This document shows positions 44,713 through 53,307 of a stretch of 64,000 nucleotides of DNA, piece by piece. A model generated the notes under the pieces. That model made no database searches. It had not been told where the DNA came from and worked only from the letters and a program-made list of their open reading frames with translations. Position 1 is the first letter of the stretch. Each line of letters begins with the position of its first letter. The DNA lies in the NCBI GenBank assembly GCA_002798275.1, contig NWQR01000003.1, forward strand, positions 1-64,000, read 5' to 3'. Made by a program: the position numbers and the translations under genes. This stretch comes from Lysobacteraceae bacterium NML08-0793 (GTDB lineage Bacteria > Pseudomonadota > Gammaproteobacteria > Xanthomonadales > Xanthomonadaceae).

Positions 44713-45653
44713 TGAGCAAGGTATTGATTGTTGCCGAACACCTCGATGGCCAACTGAACGCTTCCACCGGCAAATGCGTCAGCGCAGCGAAGGCACTGAA
44801 TCCCGAAACCATCGACATCCTGGTGCTGGCTGCCGACCCGGCACCCATCGCCGCACAAGCGGCACAAATCGACGGCGTTGCCCGCGTACTTGCCATCGCC
44901 AATCCGGCCAACCAGCACGCCATTGCACAAATACTGGCACCGCAGATTGTCGAAGTTGCCCGTAGCTACAGCCATGTATTCGGCCCCAGCACCACCTTCG
45001 GCAAAGACCTGATGCCCTGCGTTGCCGCCCTGCTCGGTGTGGCGCAAGTTTCCGATCTGATGGCCGTGGATGGGCCCTACAGTTTCAAGCGCCCGATGTA
45101 TGCCGGCAACGCCATCGTCAATGTGGAAGCCCCGGCCGACCAAATTCTGGTTGCCACCGTGCGCACCGCCTCTTGGCCTGCAGCCACACACGGAGGCAAC
45201 GCCACGGTTGAAACGCTCAGCGTGAACGCCGCCCTGCCCACCCACACCCGTTTTGTGAAGCTGGAGGCCGGCAAGTCTGACCGTCCCGACCTGCAAAGCG
45301 CCCGCCGGGTGGTTTCCGGTGGCCGCGGCGTCGGCTCGGAAGAAAACTTCCGCGTTATCTATCAACTGGCCGACAAACTCGGCGCTGGTGTCGGCGCCTC
45401 TCGCGCCGCAGTTGACGCAGGCTATGTGCCGAATGACATGCAGGTCGGTCAGACCGGAAAAATCATCGCCCCGGAGCTATACATCGCCGTGGGTATTTCC
45501 GGCGCGATCCAGCACATCACCGGCATCAAGGACGCTGGCACCATCGTCGCCATCAACAAGGATCCCGACGCACCGATTTTCGAAATCGCTGATATCGGCC
45601 TTGTCGGAGACTTGTTCCAGCTCCTGCCGGAACTTGAGGCCGCACTTTCGTAA
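44712..45653 (+). CDS. etfA: Electron transfer flavoprotein subunit alpha
   Basis: Alpha subunit of 313 residues. The C-terminal FAD domain shows the signature [20 protein letters not shown] and later [20 protein letters not shown]. It is translationally coupled to etfB. A decayed insertion element follows, so the original downstream neighbourhood is disrupted. Confidence 0.95.
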   Translation: MSKVLIVAEHLDGQLNASTGKCVSAAKALNPETIDILVLAADPAPIAAQAAQIDGVARVLAIANPANQHAIAQILAPQIVEVARSYSHVFGPSTTFGKDLMPCVAALLGVAQVSDLMAVDGPYSFKRPMYAGNAIVNVEAPADQILVATVRTASWPAATHGGNATVETLSVNAALPTHTRFVKLEAGKSDRPDLQSARRVVSGGRGVGSEENFRVIYQLADKLGAGVGASRAAVDAGYVPNDMQVGQTGKIIAPELYIAVGISGAIQHITGIKDAGTIVAINKDPDAPIFEIADIGLVGDLFQLLPELEAALS

Positions 45654-45715
45654 TCGAAGCACTCAACATCGTATATGGATATCAGCGTCATTTCTCCGGT
45701 TTACGGCTGCAAAAA

Positions 45716-46235
45716 CTATTGAAACGCGCCGTCTGCGATAGTTGGAGCAGGAAAACGCACGCTGGAAGAAGCGGATGGCCGGGCGCGACCTGGAAATTGA
45801 GGTGATAAAGGGGCTGGCCGTAAAAAGTCGCAGCGCCTTGCTGCCCAAGCAGCAGGCGACTCATACGCAGGGGCGTGGTTTTTAACACAGCACAACCGCG
45901 CCCATCCGCCCGACAGCGCCATTTTTTGTTTGATACGTGTGCCAACGACCAACCACTCAAGTGCCTAACGGTTAGTGGATGTGAATGAATACACACGGCA
46001 ATGCTTGACAAACCGCGGCAGAGAGCTTCAATGGCAAGTTTCGTGATGAATGCTTGTCGGTGGAATAGTTGCGCAGCCGTATCGAAACCCAGATGATCAT
46101 CGACAATGGCGAGCACATTACAATGAGGTTAGACCCCATTCGAGTCTGAACCAGCAAGCCTCGGAAGTATTTCGGAACACATGCCAGCAAGCCACATCCA
46201 TCGAAGTCGATTCCAATAATCAGTGGCTCTAAAAA
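45716..46235 (+). mobile_element. Decayed IS3-family transposase remnant
   Basis: Two fragments of an IS3-family (IS407-like) transposase. At about 45716-45800 a frame with an in-frame stop reads LEQENARWKKRMAGRDLEIEVIK, the end of orfA. About 45840-45875 gives QQATHTQGRGF, like the start of orfB. At 46030-46180 come FNGKFRDECLSVE and, after a frameshift, WRAHYNEVRPHSSLNQQ, the C-terminal DDE-domain end. Most of orfB, including the first two catalytic acids, is deleted. No terminal repeats found. The rest of 45654-46403 holds nothing else I recognise. Confidence 0.75.
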
Positions 46236-46403
46236 TTCAGGCAGGTCACCGCGAACAAGTCCCTGAAGGTTGTCACGCGCACACCATCTCAGCTTGCAAA
46301 AGCTGCTAAACCTACTGAGCTTTCAAGCCTGGAACGAAATATATCCATCTCCAGCTCCAACACCCAAGCACCAAAACTCACATAAAAATCAGTAGAGCTA
46401 CCT

Positions 46404-46835
46404 ATGAAATCGCACGCACCATCCATCATCACCCTGACGTTACTCATCTGCAGCTGCACTGCCGAGACAACCCCGAATACGACTCAGCAGCCATCTGCCC
46501 CTCAACAAGCCCCAGCGGCCACCACCCAAACCATTACATCCGAAAACGGCATGCTTTCTGCCACCCCTGGTGTAATCAACCTGTGTGAGGCTGAGGATGG
46601 GATTATTTCCAGTCATGTCTCTTGGGATGCCAGTAGTACAGATGCCGAAGGTGTTGAGGTTTGGCTGCAAGGAAAAGAAGAGGCCGAGCCCAAGCTGTGG
46701 TCTGCTGATGGCCCGGTATCAAGCTCAACGACTGGCAAGTGGCTGCGTGAAGGACACCAAATCACCTTGATTGATGGCGCCAGCAAATCCGAGCTTGCAA
46801 AGCTCGAGATAAAGGCAATCACCTGTCAGCAATGA
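46404..46835 (+). CDS. Small lipoprotein with an Ig-like domain, function unknown
   Basis: Protein of 143 residues. The N-terminus is a signal sequence with a plausible lipobox ICSC (Cys18), followed by a Thr/Gln/Pro-rich linker to about residue 45. The C-terminal domain (about 52-141) has the pattern VSWD...GVEVWLQG...LWSADGP...GKWLREGHQITLIDG, similar to small all-beta Ig/fibronectin-like modules seen in many bacterial secreted proteins. Two cysteines (61 and 141) could pair. Lower GC than the flanking core genes and position behind an insertion remnant suggest recent acquisition. A hairpin terminator lies 99 bases further on. Confidence 0.65.
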   Translation: MKSHAPSIITLTLLICSCTAETTPNTTQQPSAPQQAPAATTQTITSENGMLSATPGVINLCEAEDGIISSHVSWDASSTDAEGVEVWLQGKEEAEPKLWSADGPVSSSTTGKWLREGHQITLIDGASKSELAKLEIKAITCQQ

Positions 46836-46933
46836 GCTTCCTCGCCCCTCGGTGGCATCCAGCATCAGCCACAGACTTATGCGGGCTGGATGCCGCTGCT
46901 CGGCGCCTCATCTTTGGCATGCACAGGGAACTT

Positions 46934-46964
46934 GCCTTGGGAGACATCTGCTCCCAAGGCTTTT
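46934..46964 (+). terminator. Rho-independent terminator after the small lipoprotein gene
   Basis: Perfect ten-base stem GCCTTGGGAG/CTCCCAAGGC with a seven-base loop, followed by TTTT. Confidence 0.75.
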
Positions 46965-47063
46965 CGCATTGAAAATGCCTGCAAAATATTCAAGCATGCC
47001 GTCCTCCGCCTTGCAGGTATGCTCTTCTTGCAAAATGACGACACAAAACGCGCTTGAGCCAGC

Positions 47064-47882
47064 TTACAAACCCTGCTGATAGCGCACGTAAGGCACGGTG
47101 CCTTCGTCTTCTCCCTTACCCTGTACGGCAAAGGGGTTGCGGCCACGGGTCACGACGTTTTCGGCCCCCACACTAAGCTGGCCACTCCAAGGGGTATGCC
47201 AAGTCAAGCCTACGCCAAAGCCCTGCCATTTGCCCGGCTGACCCGGCACATCGACCACACGACCAAATACGTTGGCTCGGAAATTACCCACGCCCGCCCC
47301 CAACGAAAGCCCGAGGCTATTCCACTGACTGGATACTTGCGGCAGCTCGGCAGCCGTCATCAAGCGCGCCTTGGCCGTGGTGCCGGCAATGGAGACCACG
47401 CCGTTGCGTCCCAAGTTGTATTCGGCAAACAGTGCTAGATCGGTTTGGTCGCTGCGTGCCAGTTGCCCTTGGGTCACCCAAGAGGGAAGGCTACCTTGGC
47501 TGCGTCCAATGGCCACGCCCACCCGAGCATTTTGATTGCCGAAGCTGGCACTGGCAGGGCCGATGGCACCCAGCGCGCAGCTGTCTGAAAGCCTGTCCAT
47601 ACGGCTTGGGATACCGCCGCGACCATCGCACAGCAATGCCAGCGATTGTCCGGAAGAAAGCCCGAAGGCCGATTCCAGCGTATTGCTGCCAAAACGCCAG
47701 CGGGCATTGCTGGCATGGCGTCCATCCGGCTCCAAGGCGATGGCGCCTTCCACCTTGCCACTTTTGCTGTTGACGATGGGCAGCACCGTCAAGTCGCTTC
47801 TCCGCATCTGTGCAGGCACCGACTGGGCTGTCAATGTGGCAGCCAAGCCTGTCAGCAGCAGTGGAAGAAGTCGCTTTTTCAT
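47064..47882 (-). CDS. Exported beta-rich protein conserved in Xanthomonadales, function unknown
   Basis: Secreted or outer-membrane-like protein of 272 residues with a signal peptide (1-24, ending VPA). The mature part is rich in alternating hydrophobic/polar segments (TDLALFAEYNLGRNGVVSIAGTTAKARL, NSLGLSLGAGVGNFRANVFGRV) and could form a small barrel. The central CALGAI and LALLCDG segments hold its two cysteines. I recall near relatives annotated only as hypothetical proteins in xanthomonads, which is a second hint at the taxon. It is monocistronic, between the low-GC lipoprotein locus and hslO. Confidence 0.6.
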   Translation of the reverse strand: MKKRLLPLLLTGLAATLTAQSVPAQMRRSDLTVLPIVNSKSGKVEGAIALEPDGRHASNARWRFGSNTLESAFGLSSGQSLALLCDGRGGIPSRMDRLSDSCALGAIGPASASFGNQNARVGVAIGRSQGSLPSWVTQGQLARSDQTDLALFAEYNLGRNGVVSIAGTTAKARLMTAAELPQVSSQWNSLGLSLGAGVGNFRANVFGRVVDVPGQPGKWQGFGVGLTWHTPWSGQLSVGAENVVTRGRNPFAVQGKGEDEGTVPYVRYQQGL

Positions 47883-48019
47883 GGTCTTGTATGGACTTTC
47901 AGTCCGACGGAAAGTTCCCCAGTCCGGTATGGATGCAACATACCGGATTTATGATTGTTTAACAATGCTTGGAATGGATTTGAAGCCGCTTCTCCACCGA
48001 GGCGCACAGACCGCATTCA

Positions 48020-48940
48020 TCATTGCAAGCGGTTCGGGGCCTCGCTGGTGGCGGCAGGCCCGCTGAACAGGGCCTCCACTTCGGCCAGACTGAAGTGATA
48101 GCGCTCGGCGCAGAATTCGCAGCGGATTTCTGCCCGCCCCTGCTCGCCCGCGGCAACGGCGGCTTCAGCTTCCTCCCGCCCCAGAGTGCGCAGCATGTCT
48201 TCAACCCGGCCACGCGAGCAGGAGCAGCCAAAATCAAGCCCGCGTTGTCCGAGCAGTTGCAAGTTTTCCTGATGGAACAGGCGGTGCAGCAGGGTGGCCG
48301 CGTCGGTATCTTGCAACTCCTGTGCGCCAAGGGTGGCGAACAGTTGCTGGGCGCGCGCCCAGCCATCGACATCGGCGGGCGCATCACCAGGCAGCTTTTG
48401 CAGCAGAAGCCCGCTGGCATGCTGCGCATCGGCGGCCAGCAACAGCCGGGTGGGGAGCTGTTCGGAGCGCTCGAAATAATGCTCGAAGGCTTCCGCCAAT
48501 GTCGGGTTTTCCAGCGGCACCAAGCCCTGATAGCGCATCGGCTCGCCACTTGGGGTCGGATTTTCGATGGTGATGGCGATCAGCGCACCATCGCCTGCCA
48601 AGCGCAAATCCCCAGCAATGGCGTCAAGTCGTGCGGGGTCTGCATCTTCGGCGCTGCGAATCAGGCCGCGCAAAGTGCCTTGGGCTGTGCATTCGGCAAA
48701 CAGGCTGCGCAAATCCCCCGGGGCACGCAATTGCACCGAAAGTCGGCCGTCGATTTTGATATGCGCGGTCAAAAGTGCGGTGGCTGCGGTGGCCTGCCCC
48801 AGCAGATTGCGCACTTCGTCCGCTGCATCATTCTTGTGAGCGATGGTCTGCCAGGCGCTGTCTAGGCGCACATGCGCGCCGCGCACACCGGCTTCGGGCA
48901 GCAAAAAGACCGTCATCGAGTTTTTTGGGGTGTCGTTCAT
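48020..48940 (-). CDS. hslO: Hsp33 redox-regulated chaperone
   Basis: Holdase chaperone of 306 residues, activated by oxidation. The C-terminal zinc redox switch has four cysteines, C239-x-C241 and C274-x-x-C277 (CSC, CEFC). I place the start at ATG 48940 because the preceding codons up to 49222 overlap the divergent mtgA gene. The next gene on the other strand, mtgA, starts 33 bases away. Confidence 0.93.
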   Translation of the reverse strand: MNDTPKNSMTVFLLPEAGVRGAHVRLDSAWQTIAHKNDAADEVRNLLGQATAATALLTAHIKIDGRLSVQLRAPGDLRSLFAECTAQGTLRGLIRSAEDADPARLDAIAGDLRLAGDGALIAITIENPTPSGEPMRYQGLVPLENPTLAEAFEHYFERSEQLPTRLLLAADAQHASGLLLQKLPGDAPADVDGWARAQQLFATLGAQELQDTDAATLLHRLFHQENLQLLGQRGLDFGCSCSRGRVEDMLRTLGREEAEAAVAAGEQGRAEIRCEFCAERYHFSLAEVEALFSGPAATSEAPNRLQ

Positions 48941-48973
48941 CGGGGTATCCGGCCAGCAACGGCATAATGGGTC

Positions 48974-49726
48974 ATGGTCAAGCTCTATGGGGGCACGGTG
49001 GGTGAACTGCAAGTAGGCAAAAGGCGATATTGGCTGCGCTGGGTTTTGTGGCTGATGGCTTTTGCGCTGGTTTTTCCGGTGGTTGAAGTGTTGGCGCTGC
49101 GGGTGATTGACCCGCCGTTTTCCAGCTTCATGATGATTCGCCAGTTTGAGGCTTGGAGCAGTGGCGACAGTCGCTTTCGCCTCGTCTATGACTGGCGCGA
49201 CTTGCAGGATATTTCTCCGCATCTACCAGTGGCGGTGATTGCTTCGGAAGACCAGCGGTTCGCAGAGCATGCAGGCTTTGACCGGCTGGCGATTGAAAAA
49301 GCCATGCAGACCAACCAGCAAGGCAAGTCGATTCGCGGTGGTAGCACCATCAGCCAGCAAACGGCGAAAAACCTGTTCCTGTGGCATGGCAGCGGCTGGA
49401 GTCGTTGGCTGCGCAAGGCGCTGGAAGCCTATTACACCTTCTGGATGGAGCGCCTCTGGCCGAAAACCCGGATTCTGGAAATGTATGTGAATATCGCCGA
49501 GTTCGGTGACGGCGTGTACGGCGCACAAGCTGCGGCACGCACCTACTATCGCAAGGATGCCGCCGCGCTACAGCCTGCCGAAGCCGCGCGCATGGCGGCG
49601 GTATTACCCAGCCCCAGGCGCTACAGTATCGCCACCCCTAGCGCCTATGTGCAGCGGCGCACCCGCGCCATCCAGCGACAAATGGGCAATATCGGGGGCA
49701 AGCAATATCTGGAAGGGCTGGAATGA
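48974..49726 (+). CDS. mtgA: Monofunctional biosynthetic peptidoglycan transglycosylase
   Basis: Inner-membrane GT51 enzyme of 250 residues polymerising lipid II into glycan strands. One N-terminal membrane helix (about 22-42), catalytic Glu92 in ASEDQRFAEHAGFD, and GGSTISQQ at 122-129. No transpeptidase domain. Its stop overlaps the start of the GtrB-like glycosyltransferase by four bases. The close coupling of a peptidoglycan enzyme and a GT2 gene is unusual. Confidence 0.93.
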   Translation: MVKLYGGTVGELQVGKRRYWLRWVLWLMAFALVFPVVEVLALRVIDPPFSSFMMIRQFEAWSSGDSRFRLVYDWRDLQDISPHLPVAVIASEDQRFAEHAGFDRLAIEKAMQTNQQGKSIRGGSTISQQTAKNLFLWHGSGWSRWLRKALEAYYTFWMERLWPKTRILEMYVNIAEFGDGVYGAQAAARTYYRKDAAALQPAEAARMAAVLPSPRRYSIATPSAYVQRRTRAIQRQMGNIGGKQYLEGLE

Positions 49727-50676
49727 ATGAATGTTTGACCGTCGTGGTAGCGGCTTTCAACGAAGCCGAGGCCTTGCCCCTGCTGCATGCACGGCTGCGG
49801 CCGGTGCTCGATGGCTTGGGCATCCCCAGTCGGGTGCTGTATGTGGATGATGGCAGCAATGACGACACCTGGGTCATCATGCAGCGACTGGCTGCGCAGG
49901 ATGAGCGGGTATCGCTGCTGCGCTTGTCACGCAATTTCGGCAAGGAAATCGCCCTGACTGCTGGGCTTGATCAAGTATGCGAAGGCGCAGCGATGATTCT
50001 GGATGCCGATGCCCAAGATCCGCCGGAGCTGATTCCGCAGTTTGTCGAAAAATGGCGCGCTGGCTTTGACAATGTCTATGGCAGACGCGAGGCACGCGCC
50101 GGAGAAACGCTTGCCAAGCGCGCCAGTGCATCGATGTTCTATCGCGTCATCGGCCGCCTCTCGCGCACCCCGATTCCCGAAGACACCGGCGATTTTCGTC
50201 TGCTTTCTGCCCGCGCTCTGGCCGCTTTGCGACAGCTACGCGAGCGCCATCGCTTCATGAAGGGACTGTTTGGTTGGGTGGGCTTCAACAGCGCGGAAAT
50301 CCGCTATCAGCGCGAAGCCCGCGTGGCCGGCAAGAGCAAGTTCAACTTCTGGCGGCTGTGGAACTTTGCCTTGGAAGGCATCACCAGCTTTTCCACGGTG
50401 CCGCTGCGGGTCGCCACTTATCTGGGACTGATGAGTGCGGCGCTTGCCATCGGCTATGGCCTGTTCGTGGTTGGCAAAGCGCTGCTGTACGGCGATCCGG
50501 TGGCCGGCTGGCCGACGATGATGGCGGTGATTTTATTCCTCGGCGGCATGCAGCTGATTGCACTGGGCACCATCGGTGAATACCTCGGCCGGATGTATCT
50601 GGAAGTCAAGCAAAGGCCGTTGTATGTCGTGGCGGATTGGCAGCCGGGCAGCAGCCAGTCTCGGCAAACGCTTTGA
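49723..50676 (+). CDS. GtrB/ArnC-like polyprenyl-phosphate glycosyltransferase (GT2)
   Basis: Membrane glycosyltransferase of 317 residues. N-terminal GT-A domain with VVVAAFNEAEALP, VDDGSNDDT and the metal-binding DADAQDPPEL, then FRLLS and a C-terminal pair of membrane helices (about 228-250 and 265-290) with the YLGRMYLEVKQRP end seen in polyprenyl-P-sugar synthases. It would load a hexose on undecaprenyl phosphate for transfer in the periplasm. The GtrA-type flippase and the acceptor transferase are not next to it. Overlaps mtgA by four bases. Confidence 0.9.
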   Translation: MNECLTVVVAAFNEAEALPLLHARLRPVLDGLGIPSRVLYVDDGSNDDTWVIMQRLAAQDERVSLLRLSRNFGKEIALTAGLDQVCEGAAMILDADAQDPPELIPQFVEKWRAGFDNVYGRREARAGETLAKRASASMFYRVIGRLSRTPIPEDTGDFRLLSARALAALRQLRERHRFMKGLFGWVGFNSAEIRYQREARVAGKSKFNFWRLWNFALEGITSFSTVPLRVATYLGLMSAALAIGYGLFVVGKALLYGDPVAGWPTMMAVILFLGGMQLIALGTIGEYLGRMYLEVKQRPLYVVADWQPGSSQSRQTL

Positions 50677-50750
50677 GCACATCACCCAGTCGGGCCTGCC
50701 GCGCATGACAAACCTCGCTGCAAGCTGGCACTGCATGGCGAGCTCCGTGC

Positions 50751-51539
50751 TTATTCAGGTGCGGCGCAGGCGGGTAGTTTTTCCAGTATTTGCTTTGCCT
50801 CGTGCACTTCACGACGCATCAGCCAGCGCAACAGACGTGCCAGCCAGGGGCGCTCGCCCAAGGGGCGGTAATTGCCCTCAAACACGCGCGTAAATAGCCG
50901 CATTTCCAAGCCGTCTGCTGCCACGCCAAGAAAGCGACAAACCTGCGCGGTTACCGCCTGCGGGTTTTCGGCCAATGCCCGATTGTCTATCAACAACACT
51001 TGGCTTTGTGGAAAGTGCCGGTACAGCACACGCAGTTGCCGCATGTAATCGCCCCGGGCGCGATAGCTGTAATGCCGCAGGGGCGAGCCATGTGAAAAAT
51101 CATCCGCATGTCCGCGCAAGCGCCAGCGCTCGAACAAAAACGCCGCCCAAGCCGGCCAGTGCTCATCGCCACGAGCATGCTCCATGCAGTATTGCGAATA
51201 CGCACGCGCCACCGGGTCACGCAACAAAATCACCCAGCGCATCGCCGGGTTGTAGCGGGCAATACGCGCCACCAATCGCGGATGAAAAACATAAATCGGG
51301 GTGGCATCGCCATGCAGCCGCGCCCTATCACAGCCTTCGACAAAATGCCCGGCATAACGGGCATCAATCTCGTCCGTGCACCAACTTTCATCAAAATCCG
51401 GTGCATCAAACACATGCGCTTCTTTGCCCATTGGCAGCGCCACACCGGGAATGGCCGCCAGATACTGCGCCAGAGCCGTGGTTCCGCCTTTTTGCACCCC
51501 GCCAATGACAAAGCGCACCTTGGGCACGGTCTGGCTCAT
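50751..51539 (-). CDS. Sulfotransferase domain protein (first)
   Basis: PAPS-dependent sulfotransferase of 262 residues. The 5'-phosphosulfate-binding loop is GVQKGGTTAL at 14-23 and the 3'-phosphate motif is RDPVARAYSQY. This is the heparan-type sulfotransferase family. It overlaps the next sulfotransferase gene by four bases. The likely substrate is the glycan made by this locus; no acceptor can be read from sequence. Confidence 0.88.
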   Translation of the reverse strand: MSQTVPKVRFVIGGVQKGGTTALAQYLAAIPGVALPMGKEAHVFDAPDFDESWCTDEIDARYAGHFVEGCDRARLHGDATPIYVFHPRLVARIARYNPAMRWVILLRDPVARAYSQYCMEHARGDEHWPAWAAFLFERWRLRGHADDFSHGSPLRHYSYRARGDYMRQLRVLYRHFPQSQVLLIDNRALAENPQAVTAQVCRFLGVAADGLEMRLFTRVFEGNYRPLGERPWLARLLRWLMRREVHEAKQILEKLPACAAPE

Positions 51540-52396
51540 TGAGCGCCCGCCAATGCGGCAGCGGCGGCCAAGATTTCATCACGTCCATACCAATGCGACC
51601 AAGCACCGCCGCGTGCCAGCAGATGCTGAGTCCAATGACGGGCAGCCTCGGCATCGTACAGACGGCTGCTGTTGCGGCTTTGTAAATCGCGTGTGGGCAA
51701 AGACAGCCCCAGCATCGCCGCCAACGATTGCCCGTGGCTTTCCACCAACTGCTCGTAGCGGCTGACGCGCTCGGCGGGCAGATGTTCGGCAAAACGGCCG
51801 AAAAACCAATCCAGAATAATCAGCTGCCGCGTCAGCAAGTCCGCTTCATCGGCCAGTTGTGCGCGCAATCGCGGACAAAGCCGTTCGCCTGCGGGCAGCC
51901 GTCCCTGCGAAACCGGCAGCCCCACCGAATGCCAAGAGCCGAGTACCGCCACCGGGTTGCGGATGATGCCATAGACATCCTGGGTCTTGATCAACGCCGG
52001 CAGCAGGGCGGTAAACGCCGCATTGTGCTTGATGGCCAGTGTGAAGTCCGGCCGCAAGGGCTTTTCGATGCGTATGCGTCCACGCACCGCCTGATGCAGC
52101 CGGCTGCCGTCTTCCTCGCGCCGACTGGACACTGGGTTGTCCGGCACTTGCCCATCCACATGCTGCGACCAGCACTGCCCCTCGTGCAGCAACTGGCTGC
52201 GGCTTTGTGCCAGAAAGTCATGGATTTGCGCCACTGCCGCCGCAGGCGCATCCACCGGCAACAGCTCTACCTGCATCGGCTCAAACAGTGCCACGGTATC
52301 GGCCGCATCATTCAACAACCGACAAGAAAGCGTGGTGCCCGAGCGTGGCACCCCAGTCAACACGATATCGCGCCCAGCGCTCACATCAATCTCCAT
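51536..52396 (-). CDS. Sulfotransferase family protein (second)
   Basis: Protein of 286 residues with a P-loop TGVPRSGTTLSCRLL (14-28) for the 5' phosphosulfate, and RNPVAVLGSW (about 141-150) as the 3'-phosphate segment. It differs clearly from its neighbour, so the pair is not a recent duplication. Its start overlaps the GT4 stop by 16 bases and its stop overlaps the first sulfotransferase by four bases. Confidence 0.82.
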   Translation of the reverse strand: MEIDVSAGRDIVLTGVPRSGTTLSCRLLNDAADTVALFEPMQVELLPVDAPAAAVAQIHDFLAQSRSQLLHEGQCWSQHVDGQVPDNPVSSRREEDGSRLHQAVRGRIRIEKPLRPDFTLAIKHNAAFTALLPALIKTQDVYGIIRNPVAVLGSWHSVGLPVSQGRLPAGERLCPRLRAQLADEADLLTRQLIILDWFFGRFAEHLPAERVSRYEQLVESHGQSLAAMLGLSLPTRDLQSRNSSRLYDAEAARHWTQHLLARGGAWSHWYGRDEILAAAAALAGAQ

Positions 52397-53307
52397 TCAT
52401 ACAGAGCCTCGGCCAGTGCCTGCCGCTCTTCGGCTGGGGCAAAACGCAATGCGGTCAGATGCGCGGCCTGCACCAATTGTTCGCGCAGCTCGGCATCCTG
52501 ATGAATGCGCAATACGGCCTGCCCCAGTGGCTCGACCGCCAGTGGCGGCATCAGACAGTTTTGCCCGTCGCGGGCATATTGCAGATTGCCGCCAGCCGCA
52601 GGCATCACCAACGGCTTGCCCAGCGCCATCGCCTCCAGCCCCGGCAGAAAAAAACCCTCGTCCGACATAGGCAGCGTCACCGCAACAGCCGCCTGCGACA
52701 GTCGCGCCAGATATTGCGCACGCGGCAGCATATCCAACAGCAAATCCACCGCATAACCGTGCGCTTGCAGCCAATCGGCCAAGGCCGCCCCCAACGACGG
52801 CTGTTTCTGCGCGCCGATAAAAATCGCCCCTTGCAGGGCGCCTGCCGCTGTCGGTGCATTTACGGCCATGTCCAGTGCGGCCGGAATCACCCGCACCGGC
52901 CCGTTGACCTCGCCGCTCGCCTGTACCGCATCGGCCACGGCTTGGCTGACACAAACCCGAAAAGCCGGGCGCGACAGGAAATCACGCAGCGGCAATTCCG
53001 GCGTGCTTTGTGCATGACGCACACCTTGCAGCAGATTGATGATTGGCGGCAGCGGGATATTTGCCGGCACCGCCTGCCAATCCATCCCGGCAAGAAACAA
53101 TAAATCAGCCGCCTGCGGATTGAACTTTTCGACAATCAGCTCCGGGCACTGCATCCACGGATTGCTTTCATCGCGCAGCGATTGCGCCGTCAGATACACC
53201 CGCGCATCCCAGCCCAGCGCACGCAGATGATTGAAATAATCCCAAACCTTGCCATGACCGCCGGTGTACTGGCGAAAATCACGGTGAAACAGCACTTTGG
53301 GGCTCAC
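52381..53307 (-). CDS. Glycosyltransferase family 4/1-like
   Basis: GT-B fold glycosyltransferase of 308 residues, somewhat short. N-terminal domain with the GGHGKVWDYFNHLRALG glycine-rich loop; C-terminal domain with EGFFLPGLEAMALGKPLVMP, the E-x7-E donor-site motif. No signal peptide or membrane helix. It is between the Wzt ATPase and the sulfotransferases, with overlaps on both sides, so it is part of one operon. Confidence 0.85.
   Translation of the reverse strand: MSPKVLFHRDFRQYTGGHGKVWDYFNHLRALGWDARVYLTAQSLRDESNPWMQCPELIVEKFNPQAADLLFLAGMDWQAVPANIPLPPIINLLQGVRHAQSTPELPLRDFLSRPAFRVCVSQAVADAVQASGEVNGPVRVIPAALDMAVNAPTAAGALQGAIFIGAQKQPSLGAALADWLQAHGYAVDLLLDMLPRAQYLARLSQAAVAVTLPMSDEGFFLPGLEAMALGKPLVMPAAGGNLQYARDGQNCLMPPLAVEPLGQAVLRIHQDAELREQLVQAAHLTALRFAPAEERQALAEALYEWRLM

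Noticed and set aside
45716-46235. Active insertion sequence
   Set aside because: Stops, a frameshift and loss of most of orfB; no terminal inverted repeats found.
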